Positions 1-4,868 of a stretch of DNA of 5,637 nt are shown here, in pieces. Within the stretch, counting starts at the first letter, position 1; each line of letters opens with the position of its first letter. This DNA comes from Clostridia bacterium (GTDB lineage Bacteria > Bacillota > Clostridia > DUPQ01). Location of the stretch: positions 1 through 5,637 of the forward strand of contig JAQVAJ010000118.1 in assembly GCA_028690885.1 (NCBI GenBank). Reading direction: 5' to 3'. Position numbers and translations under genes: made by a program. The notes below the pieces were generated by a model. The model had not been told where the DNA came from and did not search any database. It saw only the letters and a program-made list of their open reading frames with translations.

Positions 1-485
1 CCATCACCCATCAAGTTCACTTTAGAACCAAAGGTCCCACCGGTTCCGGAAACGAAAAGCTTACACAACAAATCTTTTTGACCATGCTTTAATATATAAC
101 CATTCATGATTACATCACCCTTTTCAGAGATGCTGCTGACAATCAACACGATTTGGTATTTCGCATTCTCGTAATTCCCAAATTTTACAGAATGACCATA
201 ATCGAATATCTGAAGGTTTAAGGCATTCATGAAATCAACGATGAGACCAGGTTTATATTCAGATTCCCACAAGGTTGGCCAATCTCTATCAGATCGAAGG
301 TTTTCTCGATAAACGAAGTCAGATTCACTATATCCATGAATTTTTGCCCTGGAAATATCCAGGATGACATCAATCTCCTTTTCGTTTTTCAAGGATTTGA
401 GTAATTCACGTTCTTCTTTTGTTTGGGCTCCAATGCTAATAACTGATATCAGTATAAAGATAAACAGTGACGATAATTTTTTCAT
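1..485 (-). CDS. Secreted protein of unknown function, 3' end cut by window edge
   Basis: The frame is open from an ATG at 485 to the left edge, giving 161 codons with no stop. The first 21 residues are a good Sec signal peptide: a basic start (MKKLSS), a hydrophobic core (LFIFILISVISI) and a G-A-Q end, as is usual for Bacteroidetes exported proteins. The mature part begins with a charged helix (KEERELLKSLKNEKEIDVIL). It ends at the edge in a glycine-rich stretch, VSGTGGTFGSKVNLMGDG, which is probably a conserved family motif, but I do not recognise the family. No lipobox cysteine follows the signal peptide, so a periplasmic soluble protein is more likely than a lipoprotein. It starts 44 bp after the stop of the tail-anchored protein gene on the same strand and is probably co-transcribed with it. 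No Shine-Dalgarno sequence is visible. Being a real gene is well supported; its function is unknown. Confidence 0.82.
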   Translation of the reverse strand, partial: MKKLSSLFIFILISVISIGAQTKEERELLKSLKNEKEIDVILDISRAKIHGYSESDFVYRENLRSDRDWPTLWESEYKPGLIVDFMNALNLQIFDYGHSVKFGNYENAKYQIVLIVSSISEKGDVIMNGYILKHGQKDLLCKLFVSGTGGTFGSKVNLMGD

Positions 486-529
486 TGTCAACTTGTTCTT
501 AACAATATTCATAATTACTGATTAAAAAT

Positions 530-979
530 TCAAATAAGAAATATTACACCCATAATTATTATGAATATGATAATAAACAGCACCCATAAAATACCCGATG
601 TTGTTGCCTTTTTTTTCTCAGCTTCGATACTATCTCCTTTTAAAACCTTTGCCAGTAGATTTAAATAATCGTTCAATATACTTTCTAAAATTGAGTTGGA
701 GGAAACTGCCCCATAAGCATTTGTGACGATAATTTTAATTTTTGTTTTGTCAGTTTCTGCATCTTCAAGATAAACATTACATATGGCTGGATTCATGTTT
801 CTACTAATTGAGAATTGATAATTATTAAAAACATCATTACTCTTGCCTTTTCCAACTGGGGAATATTTAAAAGGTAATTCTTCTAAGATAGTGTTGATAG
901 CCTCTTTGACTATCTCAACAGAGAAATTAATAGTTGTTTCTCTTTCTGCTTTTTGGATTGTACTAACTGACGAGTTCAT
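530..979 (-). CDS. Tail-anchored membrane protein of unknown function
   Basis: This gene encodes 149 residues from an ATG at 979. Residues 1-15 are polar. Residues 16-115 form a soluble alpha/beta domain, with strands around QFSISR, AICNVYLED and KIKIIVTNAYG and helices on both sides. A basic linker (EAEKKK, 120-124) follows. Residues 129-148 are a single very hydrophobic helix (GILWVLFIIIFIIIMGVIFL) reaching the C-terminus. This layout predicts a tail-anchored protein with its domain in the cytoplasm. There is no signal peptide. It starts 27 bp after the stop of the PD-(D/E)XK gene and ends 44 bp before the secreted-protein gene, so the three genes are probably one operon behind the S24 repressor. 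I do not recognise the soluble domain. A role at the inner membrane, for example in superinfection exclusion, is only an inference from the context. Confidence 0.8.
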   Translation of the reverse strand: MNSSVSTIQKAERETTINFSVEIVKEAINTILEELPFKYSPVGKGKSNDVFNNYQFSISRNMNPAICNVYLEDAETDKTKIKIIVTNAYGAVSSNSILESILNDYLNLLAKVLKGDSIEAEKKKATTSGILWVLFIIIFIIIMGVIFLI

Positions 980-1006
980 AGGTAATGTAATATGGTAAAA
1001 TAGTAA

Positions 1007-2086
1007 TTAGTTGTTAACAAAGGTACTTGCCGCTTTTATCAGGTCATCTGAATAATCGTAAATATCATTGAGTGAGGATAATTTGTGCCTTATTTCTTTT
1101 TTATTTTCATCAATGATTGCAATCTGCTTATTTGTAGGTGAGTTGAAATATAGCCGACAGACGGTTTTACGGTTATTGTCATCAACCAGGATAGCAAAAT
1201 ATGTTACAGCGTCACGAAAGAAAATTCTGGCAGGATCAATTGTGTTTCTTAGAATTGATTTTACAAGATAAAAACCTTCCACTTCTTCAGATGTGGTCTC
1301 AATGACTTTTTCAGTCGTTATGGATATTTCAACATTATCTTCTCCTTTCTTTGACTCTTCTCCGGTCGAGGCTTCCTGACTTTTTTGAGCAATTAATAGT
1401 CGTTCGGCGATAACATCATTGATATAATTGGCAATAGATTTTTTTACCAATCCTGTGAATTGAGTGAGAATTTTTGCCGTCATTAATCCATCATAAACCT
1501 GCTTTGATAGTAGTTTCACAAAGTCAGGGGAGGGGTTAGTAAACTCCGCACTAATGATTGTTTTTAACTCAGATGTATATTTCAGTTCACTTGCGGAACT
1601 AAGGATTGTGTCAACGTCAAAATATGATTTATGGAATTTTTTCAATTCTTCATACTGAAAGTCTTTCAGGTTCGTCAAATCTACTTCCAGGAATGGACGG
1701 TCGTCCATTATATTAGTTTTCTCAAGGTCAGTATAAAAACGGTAAATAATTCCATTGGTGAGGATCCCGAATTTTGCCTTTGATGCAACATAATATCTCT
1801 TAAGTTGAGTATCATGTAAAGTAAGGTCCTGCTCCCAGTGTTTACATTCAATCAATAAGATGTGGGAGCCATCTTTCATGATAGCATAATCGATCTTGTC
1901 TCCTTTTTTCTTGACAAGATCACAATCCATCTCCGGGACTACTGCCAGAGGGTTGAATACGTCATATCCGAGAATTTGAAGAAAAGGTAAGATAAAAGCA
2001 TTCTTTGTGGCCTCCTCGGTTTTAATCTGTTTCTTTAACTTAAGAATTCGTTCACCGAGTTGCTTGACGGCATCTTTAAAATCCAT
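1007..2086 (-). CDS. PD-(D/E)XK nuclease-like protein (HsdR N-terminal-like, COG4748 type)
   Basis: This 359-residue protein has an N-terminal domain like that of type I restriction HsdR subunits. EEATKNAFILPFLQILGYDVFNP (24-46) matches the leading helix with its conserved glutamate. KIDYAIM (64-70) supplies the acidic residue D66, IECK (79-82) supplies E80 and K82 of the PD-(D/E)XK core, and QLKRYY (94-99) fits the following Q-x3-Y helix. All catalytic residues appear intact. A low-complexity charged linker (about 233-265) leads to a C-terminal beta-rich region (about 270-350; RIFFRDAVTYFAILVDDNNRKTVCRL) typical of the COG4748 family common in phages and accessory islands. No helicase or methylase domain or partner gene is present, so it is not a complete restriction system. 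It starts 15 bp after the S24 repressor stop and is probably co-transcribed with it. An orphan nuclease or DNA-binding role is inferred; the substrate is unknown. Confidence 0.87.
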   Translation of the reverse strand: MDFKDAVKQLGERILKLKKQIKTEEATKNAFILPFLQILGYDVFNPLAVVPEMDCDLVKKKGDKIDYAIMKDGSHILLIECKHWEQDLTLHDTQLKRYYVASKAKFGILTNGIIYRFYTDLEKTNIMDDRPFLEVDLTNLKDFQYEELKKFHKSYFDVDTILSSASELKYTSELKTIISAEFTNPSPDFVKLLSKQVYDGLMTAKILTQFTGLVKKSIANYINDVIAERLLIAQKSQEASTGEESKKGEDNVEISITTEKVIETTSEEVEGFYLVKSILRNTIDPARIFFRDAVTYFAILVDDNNRKTVCRLYFNSPTNKQIAIIDENKKEIRHKLSSLNDIYDYSDDLIKAASTFVNN

Positions 2087-2101
2087 ATGTATGTTTTTAG
2101 G

Positions 2102-2755
2102 TTATATGATCTTCTTCATACACCCTAACACCTGGTAAACATCACGGATCAGGCTTATGGAAATCGGTTTAGGGTCAAAATCTTCCAGGTTCTCTGGAAC
2201 CAACAACACCTCTCCCTCATTATCTCCTTTTCTTATTTTTTTGATTGTACGGAATTCATCCGTTACAATGGCATATATCTCTCCTGGAAGGTAGTATGTC
2301 TTCCAGTCGTTTAACTTCTTAATGGCAATAATATCCCCATGTGAAATGAGCGGATCCATTGAGTGTCCTGTTACATTCACCCAATAATCAGCTTTATTAT
2401 AGGGCTTAAAATCTATGTAATAGGCTGGGGTGACTGTATGATTGTTTAATACTATATCGAACCCGGCAATAAAATCAACGTCAAAATATTTGACCCCTTT
2501 CCCGTTTTGGTTGGTTGTGGGTTGATTGGGATCAGTGTTTTTTAGCATTTCACCCTCACCATATTTTAACCATAAAAGATTTATGTCAGGATAAGTCTTA
2601 ACTATTGCTTTGGCAACATTGTCGGAAATGCCTACGTTTTCCTTTTTTAGTATGTCATAAAACGCTTGTCTGTGGACGCCACAGGATTCAGCAGCAGCTT
2701 TTACGGAGAGGTTCGTGTATTTAATGAAGTCTGCAAGGCGTTCTTTATCAGACAT
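2102..2755 (-). CDS. Phage-type LexA/CI-like repressor (HTH plus S24 peptidase domain)
   Basis: The protein has 217 residues from the ATG at 2755. A longer frame reaches a TTG at 2809, but its 18 extra residues (CKFFTVFLSFF...) are translated promoter sequence, so the ATG is preferred. Residues 5-55 form a helix-turn-helix domain (LSVKAAAESCGVHRQAFYDILK), followed by INLLWLKYGEGEML, the usual end of such phage repressor domains. After a polar linker comes an S24 domain: a possible Ala-Gly self-cleavage site in FIAGFD (A97-G98), the catalytic serine S132 in TGHSMDP and the catalytic lysine K172 in RTIKKIRK. Since site, serine and lysine are all present, RecA-stimulated self-cleavage on DNA damage is plausible. 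The gene lies beside a perfect opposite-strand promoter, the geometry of a CI repressor facing its early promoter. It heads an apparent operon with the nuclease-like gene 15 bp downstream. Confidence 0.9.
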   Translation of the reverse strand: MSDKERLADFIKYTNLSVKAAAESCGVHRQAFYDILKKENVGISDNVAKAIVKTYPDINLLWLKYGEGEMLKNTDPNQPTTNQNGKGVKYFDVDFIAGFDIVLNNHTVTPAYYIDFKPYNKADYWVNVTGHSMDPLISHGDIIAIKKLNDWKTYYLPGEIYAIVTDEFRTIKKIRKGDNEGEVLLVPENLEDFDPKPISISLIRDVYQVLGCMKKII

Positions 2756-2776
2756 ATATAAAATAATATTAATAAA

Positions 2777-2809
2777 AAAACTTAAAAAGACAGTAAAAAA
2801 CTTGCACAA
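2777..2809 (-). promoter_or_regulatory. Candidate promoter of the S24 repressor
   Basis: On the minus strand, TTG (2809-2807) stands 22 bp before TAAGTTTT (2784-2777), a one-mismatch version of TAnnTTTG. The expected start lies near 2770, giving a leader of roughly 15 nt before the ATG at 2755. The TTG shares the 8-bp block TTGCACAA (2802-2809) with the -33 element of the opposite-strand promoter, so the two polymerases would compete. The spacing is a little long and one consensus base is missing, so the call is tentative. Confidence 0.4.
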
Positions 2810-2831
2810 TTAAGAATATTACTTACATTTG
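2802..2831 (+). promoter_or_regulatory. Rightward promoter A, perfect Bacteroidetes consensus
   Basis: TTG (2802-2804) is followed after 19 bp by TACATTTG (2824-2831), an exact TAnnTTTG. It points right, away from the S24 repressor, as a phage early promoter would. The next plus-strand element is leader repeat copy 1 (2958), but no open reading frame longer than about ten codons follows before the converging protease gene. Confidence 0.62.
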
Positions 2832-2838
2832 CATTGTG
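2805..2838. promoter_or_regulatory. Candidate operator region for the S24 repressor
   Basis: The inverted repeat CACAAT (2805-2810) / ATTGTG (2833-2838) brackets the rightward -7 element and touches both -33 elements. Inside it a shorter dyad, TAAG (2811-2814) / CTTA (2822-2825), fills the promoter spacer. Either could bind the repressor dimer. The arms are short and the region is AT-rich, so the exact operator is uncertain. Confidence 0.33.
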
Positions 2839-2986
2839 ATACCGTAGGCCCACATACAAATATAAAAAAATAACAGTTATGGATGTAATTATTACAAACC
2901 TAATAATTTGAAAATGATGCCCTAAGGCTATGATTACAAGTGCCTGAAAGCCTTTACGTTCTTTGAAATACTGATTAACTTTTTTT
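2838..2986 (+). other. Untranslated leader of promoter A with no gene behind it
   Basis: This plus-strand stretch follows promoter A. It holds only tiny frames (ATG at 2880, ten codons; others shorter) and ends in leader repeat copy 1 and an ATG at 2987 that stops after five codons (ATA AAA AAA ACA, then TAG). It is laid out like the leader before the gene at 4533. It may be the remains of a leader whose gene was displaced, or a source of a small or antisense RNA. Confidence 0.35.
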
Positions 2987-2989
2987 ATG
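2958..2989 (+). repeat. Leader repeat copy 1, boxA-like
   Basis: TCTTTGAAATACTGATTAA (2960-2978) is identical over 19 bp to copy 2 (4509-4527). With the preceding G-T and the trailing C plus T-run it also closely matches minus-strand copy 3 (5509-5483). An ATG at 2987 stands at the same distance as in the other copies, but its frame closes after five codons. The GTTCTTTGA start resembles boxA antitermination sites of rRNA leaders; that function is inferred. Confidence 0.7.
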
Positions 2990-2991
2990 AT

Positions 2992-3021
2992 AAAAAAAAC
3001 ATAGCCACTCGTGAGGGTGGC
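2992..3021 (-). terminator. Intrinsic terminator of the protease operon
   Basis: On the minus strand GCCAC (3021-3017) pairs with GTGGC (3008-3004). The inner part carries one C/A mismatch and one extra C-G pair. After four bases comes a run of eight T (2999-2992). It lies 26 bp past the protease stop codon. It separates the DUF5678/protease genes from the S24 repressor unit. Confidence 0.65.
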
Positions 3022-3046
3022 AATGGTAACACTGATAAGGGGGAAA

Positions 3047-3619
3047 CTAATTATCCTTTCCGCAACAATGTTTAAATTTTTTACCGCTTCCACAAGTGCA
3101 AGGATCATTCCTTCCAGGTACTTTAGAAGCTACGATAGGTGTATGAGCTTTTGTGATTTCTTCTTTAACAAAATCGAAATCATGAGTAGCAGGAATCTGA
3201 AATGTAAATTTTGTTTTACCGTTTGAATTGCTAATAGCGAAATCACCCCTGGCGATTATGTCCATACCAATAAGAACATCAGCCCCATTTAAAACACCTT
3301 CTGTAACACGTAAAGAATGAAACCCAACCTTATTTGGTAACAAAATATTAATCAAATATGTATTTACTGTACAATCACCATTTGCATGATACACCTTCGT
3401 GAAGCCTGTGGGAATTAGTCCTAATTTGTCGACAACATTTTTTGTAATTACTGAACCGGTTGCGCCAGTATCCCATAATGCTAAAAAGCTTTCAACTTGT
3501 GGGTGTTCTCCTGTGTCAGTTCTTGGATTATATCCTTTACAAATACCACACTCTGATTTGAGCATGTTAACAAGACCTGAATATTCAATTGTAAAAGACT
3601 GAGGTTTGCGTGTGCTCAT
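3047..3619 (-). CDS. Retropepsin-like aspartic protease with C-terminal SEC-C zinc motif
   Basis: The protein has 190 residues from the ATG at 3619. A GTG at 3637 would add six residues overlapping the previous gene, but the ATG one base after that gene's stop fits translational coupling better. ALWDTGATGSVIT (48-60) is the retropepsin active-site loop with catalytic D50. VLIGMDII (115-122) is the conserved second strand-and-turn element of the single-domain protease. One such domain supplies half an active site, so a homodimer is expected. Residues 168-188 (PGRNDPCTCGSGKKFKHCC) form a SEC-C motif with zinc ligands C174, C176, C185 and C186 or H184, usually a protein- or nucleic-acid-contacting module. 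A separate C-x2-C (C24, C27) is near the N-terminus. There is no signal peptide, so the enzyme is cytoplasmic. Its substrate is unknown. The tightly coupled DUF5678-like gene upstream suggests a partner or substrate. Confidence 0.88.
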   Translation of the reverse strand: MSTRKPQSFTIEYSGLVNMLKSECGICKGYNPRTDTGEHPQVESFLALWDTGATGSVITKNVVDKLGLIPTGFTKVYHANGDCTVNTYLINILLPNKVGFHSLRVTEGVLNGADVLIGMDIIARGDFAISNSNGKTKFTFQIPATHDFDFVKEEITKAHTPIVASKVPGRNDPCTCGSGKKFKHCCGKDN

Positions 3620-3620
3620 G

Positions 3621-3857
3621 TTATGCGAATGCGACACGAGAGTGGAAAGTTTGACTATATGACCCTTCCCCTGGAGAGCATTCTTGGATAATAAAATTGC
3701 CTAAGCCAAATTTTTTCTCAGCCTCCATTAAAGCATTGTCTTGTCTGTCATACACACCTACAACCGATTTGTCCTTGATAACAAGAAACTTGCCGTTATA
3801 TTTTTTTACTAATTCTGATTGGTTTTCCAAATACCAATTAAATTGATCTTTAAGCAT
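3621..3857 (-). CDS. Small DUF5678-like protein coupled to the protease
   Basis: The protein has 78 residues from the ATG at 3857. A longer frame to a TTG at 3947 is rejected because it would translate across two promoter-like -7 elements. The sequence ELVKKYNGKFLVIKDKSVVG (14-33), followed by GVYDRQDNALMEAEKKFGLGNFIIQECSPG, has the features of DUF5678: a Y-x-G-K-F/W strand, a K-x-V-V-G turn, a helix and a final strand. DUF5678-like genes are often seen beside retropepsin-like genes, and here the protease ATG follows one base after this stop. The C-terminal tail YSQTFHSRVAFA (67-78) extends past the domain, and from memory similar tails recur in Bacteroidetes relatives. It could be a recognition or cleavage tail, which is inference. 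There is no membrane segment or signal peptide. Confidence 0.8.
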   Translation of the reverse strand: MLKDQFNWYLENQSELVKKYNGKFLVIKDKSVVGVYDRQDNALMEAEKKFGLGNFIIQECSPGEGSYSQTFHSRVAFA

Positions 3858-3922
3858 ATAGACAGTTATTAGTTCTTTTTGTTTTAACTGATGTCTATGA
3901 CACATGTCTCTCAAAAAGTGTG

Positions 3923-3952
3923 CAAAGGTAATGATTTTCCTATTCAAAGATA
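3923..3952 (-). promoter_or_regulatory. Two candidate -7 elements for the DUF5678/protease operon
   Basis: On the minus strand TATCTTTG (3952-3945) and TACCTTTG (3930-3923) both match TAnnTTTG exactly. Neither has a TTG at 19-21 bp, so an activator may be needed. The downstream one would give a leader of about 58 nt before the ATG at 3857. That leader contains CAGTTA ... TAACTG arms (about 3889-3862), a possible weak hairpin. Confidence 0.45.
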
Positions 3953-3961
3953 TAAAATAAT

Positions 3962-3991
3962 TATATTATTCGAGTATACGGCAATAATATA
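3962..3991. promoter_or_regulatory. 30-bp dyad between the XRE repressor and DUF5678 genes
   Basis: TATATTATT (3962-3970) and AATAATATA (3983-3991) are perfect 9-bp inverted arms. The palindrome GTATAC (3974-3979) lies exactly on the same axis, so 24 of 30 positions are symmetric. It begins right after the XRE stop codon and covers the place where a -33 element for TATCTTTG (3952-3945) would be. It may be a binding site for a dimeric regulator or, less likely, a weak AT-only terminator. Confidence 0.45.
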
Positions 3992-4348
3992 TTATTGTGA
4001 AACATCTGGCTTCACCAGCCGATTGATCAGATCTTGCTGAGAACGGATAGCATTAGATAAATTTTCAATTGTTCTTTGCTGACTTAGTATTAGCTCCTGA
4101 GTGAGGTCGGTAGATTCTTCCTCTAGGTGTTTGTTCCCCTCTCCTGTTAAGATCCACTCGGGGTTAATATGCAAGTAGTTTGCAATTAATTCAACAGTCT
4201 TTTGTCTGGGTTTTTTAGTTTCTCCGTTTATAATACGAGATAAAACAGATTCTTCTAACCCTGTGTTTGCACAAAGCTGGTATTGCGTAATGCCCTTTTC
4301 TTTAATGATTTGTGATATTCTTTGAGAGATGCCCATAAAAATTTTCAT
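3992..4348 (-). CDS. XRE/Cro-type transcriptional regulator with C-terminal coiled coil
   Basis: The protein has 118 residues from the ATG at 4348. A second ATG at 4336, starting MGISQRISQ, would give 114 residues and is almost as likely; a TTG at 4351 is less so. Counting from 4348, residues 9-62 are an HTH_3 domain: ISQRISQIIKEKGITQYQLC, the recognition helix region GLEESVLSRIINGETKKP, then VELIANYLHINPEWILTGEG, the usual end of Bacteroidetes phage regulators. Residues 75-112 are a glutamine-rich amphipathic helix (LTQELILSQQRTIENLSNAIRSQQDLINRL) that probably mediates oligomerisation. No S24 domain is present, so it cannot self-cleave as LexA does and would need another release mechanism. 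Palindromic operator-like sites begin 9 bp upstream of the ATG and flank the opposite-strand promoter B, so it probably represses that promoter and its own. Confidence 0.87.
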   Translation of the reverse strand: MKIFMGISQRISQIIKEKGITQYQLCANTGLEESVLSRIINGETKKPRQKTVELIANYLHINPEWILTGEGNKHLEEESTDLTQELILSQQRTIENLSNAIRSQQDLINRLVKPDVSQ

Positions 4349-4356
4349 CAAAATAC

Positions 4357-4407
4357 TTGCATTATGCTTGCAAATTACTTGCGAATAACATATATTTGCA
4401 TCATGCT
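4357..4407. promoter_or_regulatory. Candidate paired operators of the XRE regulator
   Basis: TTGCATTATGCT (4357-4368) and TTGCATCATGCT (4396-4407) differ at one base, each centred on the perfect palindrome GCAT-N-ATGC. They lie 39 bp apart. One abuts the -33 TTG and the other overlaps the end of the -7 element of promoter B. Separately, CTTGC recurs at 4356, 4367 and 4378, exactly 11 bp apart, so on one face of the helix. The layout suggests cooperative binding that closes promoter B. Confidence 0.55.
4368..4398 (+). promoter_or_regulatory. Rightward promoter B, perfect Bacteroidetes consensus
   Basis: TTG (4368-4370) is followed after 20 bp by TATATTTG (4391-4398), an exact TAnnTTTG. The start is expected near 4405, giving a leader of about 128 nt before the ATG at 4533 that includes a hairpin and leader repeat copy 2. 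It stands opposite the XRE gene, as promoter A stands opposite the S24 gene. Confidence 0.65.
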
Positions 4408-4423
4408 ACCAACAAGCAACAAA

Positions 4424-4431
4424 CAAATATA
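4424..4431 (-). promoter_or_regulatory. Candidate -7 element for the XRE gene
   Basis: The minus strand reads TATATTTG at 4431-4424, an exact -7 match, about 76 bp before the ATG at 4348. No TTG is found at the right distance upstream. If used, its transcript would start near 4417 and overlap the first bases of the promoter B transcript, and it would pass through both operator palindromes. Confidence 0.3.
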
Positions 4432-4487
4432 ACGATAAACAGGACAAAACCTGCTTATAACGCTCCAATATTTAACAGAATAACCCC

Positions 4488-4502
4488 GGGAGATTAACTC
4501 CC
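4488..4502 (+). other. Hairpin in the leader of the 4533 gene
   Basis: GGGAG-ATTAA-CTCCC is a perfect 5-bp stem with a five-base loop, ending 4 bp before leader repeat copy 2. Its size equals that of lambda boxB hairpins, although here it comes before the boxA-like motif rather than after. No T-run follows, so it is not an intrinsic terminator. Confidence 0.5.
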
Positions 4503-4506
4503 AGCT

Positions 4507-4535
4507 GCTCTTTGAAATACTGATTAAACTTTATG
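4507..4535 (+). repeat. Leader repeat copy 2, boxA-like, before the 4533 gene
   Basis: TCTTTGAAATACTGATTAA (4509-4527) is identical to copy 1 over 19 bp. With the preceding bases the start reads TGCTCTTTGA, close to the boxA consensus TGCTCTTTAACA of enterobacterial rRNA leaders. The motif ends 5 bp before the ATG at 4533, in place of a Shine-Dalgarno sequence, so it could act in antitermination, translation initiation or both. Confidence 0.72.
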
Positions 4536-4853
4536 AATATGCAAACACTATTATTTATTGACCCACCTTTTTTGATTGTTGGCCTTTGTGGACTTGTCGC
4601 TATTGCGCTAGTGGTGTTGTCAATTAGAAACTGCCGCAAAGCCAACAAGTTCAATGAAGAAACAATTGATATTAGCCAAAAGGCTTGTGAAATGAATGAA
4701 CTAACAATCGAAATGAGCCAAAAGGCTATTGAGCAAAGCAAGCAGGTTAGTGAACAAGCGGCAATTGTCAGAGAACAGATTAGAAAAATGAACGAAGATC
4801 TCCGGGTCATGCGTGAAGCCATGGACAGAGAAGATGAAAGGTTCAGAAACTAA
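4533..4853 (+). CDS. Membrane-anchored coiled-coil protein of unknown function (106 aa)
   Basis: The protein has one membrane helix (about 12-31, FLIVGLCGLVAIALVVLSI), then a basic stretch (RNCRKANK) that puts the rest in the cytoplasm, then a long coiled coil to the end. The coil contains two 14-residue repeats, EETIDISQKACEMN (42-55) and ELTIEMSQKAIEQS (56-69), and continues as glutamine- and glutamate-rich heptads. Translation starts at 4533 or at ATG 4539 two codons later; the leader repeat favours 4533. It is the only complete plus-strand gene here, behind promoter B and opposite the XRE regulator, where a phage early gene would sit. It shares its leader, the G-(L/F)-C-G membrane motif and the 14-residue coil period with the converging gene at 4869-5480. 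No family is recognised; a membrane-bound scaffold or lysogeny-control role is speculative. Confidence 0.8.
   Translation: MNMQTLLFIDPPFLIVGLCGLVAIALVVLSIRNCRKANKFNEETIDISQKACEMNELTIEMSQKAIEQSKQVSEQAAIVREQIRKMNEDLRVMREAMDREDERFRN
4674..4727 (+). repeat. Internal 42-bp tandem repeat in the coiled-coil coding region
   Basis: AGCCAAAAGGCT occurs at 4674-4685 and 4716-4727, 42 bp or 14 codons apart, in both cases encoding the S-Q-K-A of the coil repeat. Each copy is also a small inverted repeat (AGCC-AAAA-GGCT). This fits a recent in-frame duplication that lengthened the coil by one 14-residue unit. Confidence 0.6.
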
Positions 4854-4868
4854 CTCGTTGGTAATTTA

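Noticed and set aside
516..525. TACTGATTAA on the plus strand, possible fourth leader repeat
   Set aside because: Only ten bases match, the GTTCTT part is displaced (495-500), and no plus-strand gene follows. Chance in AT-rich DNA is sufficient.
1068..1271. Plus-strand frame inside the nuclease-like gene; similar ones at 3011-3226 and 3399-3602
   Set aside because: All lie opposite well-supported genes, have no promoter or recognisable domain, and match what chance gives in antisense frames.
2756..2809. Upstream TTG start extending the S24 repressor by 18 residues
   Set aside because: The extension translates the promoter region into a hydrophobic peptide not expected on a cytoplasmic repressor; the ATG at 2755 fits the family start.
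3004..3021. Plus-strand hairpin with a GTGA (GNRA-type) loop as a structured RNA
   Set aside because: The plus-strand stem is good, but the T-run is on the minus strand next to the protease stop, so a minus-strand terminator explains it more simply.
2782..3108. Minus-strand open frame for a 108-residue hydrophobic protein
   Set aside because: It overlaps 62 bp of the protease gene, has no start codon after that gene's stop, runs through the terminator (3021-2992), leader repeat and both divergent promoters, and its hydrophobicity comes from AT-rich non-coding sequence. A small membrane protein is not fully excluded.
3858..3947. Upstream TTG start extending the DUF5678-like protein by 30 residues
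   Set aside because: The extension crosses the TACCTTTG element and has no family-like sequence; the ATG at 3857 gives the normal size.
4472..4822. Minus-strand open frame opposite the 4533 gene
   Set aside because: It is the complement of a gene with clear membrane-helix and coil periodicity and its own promoter. The NQYFKE peptide it shares with the frame at 2782-3108 is only the reverse reading of the leader repeat.
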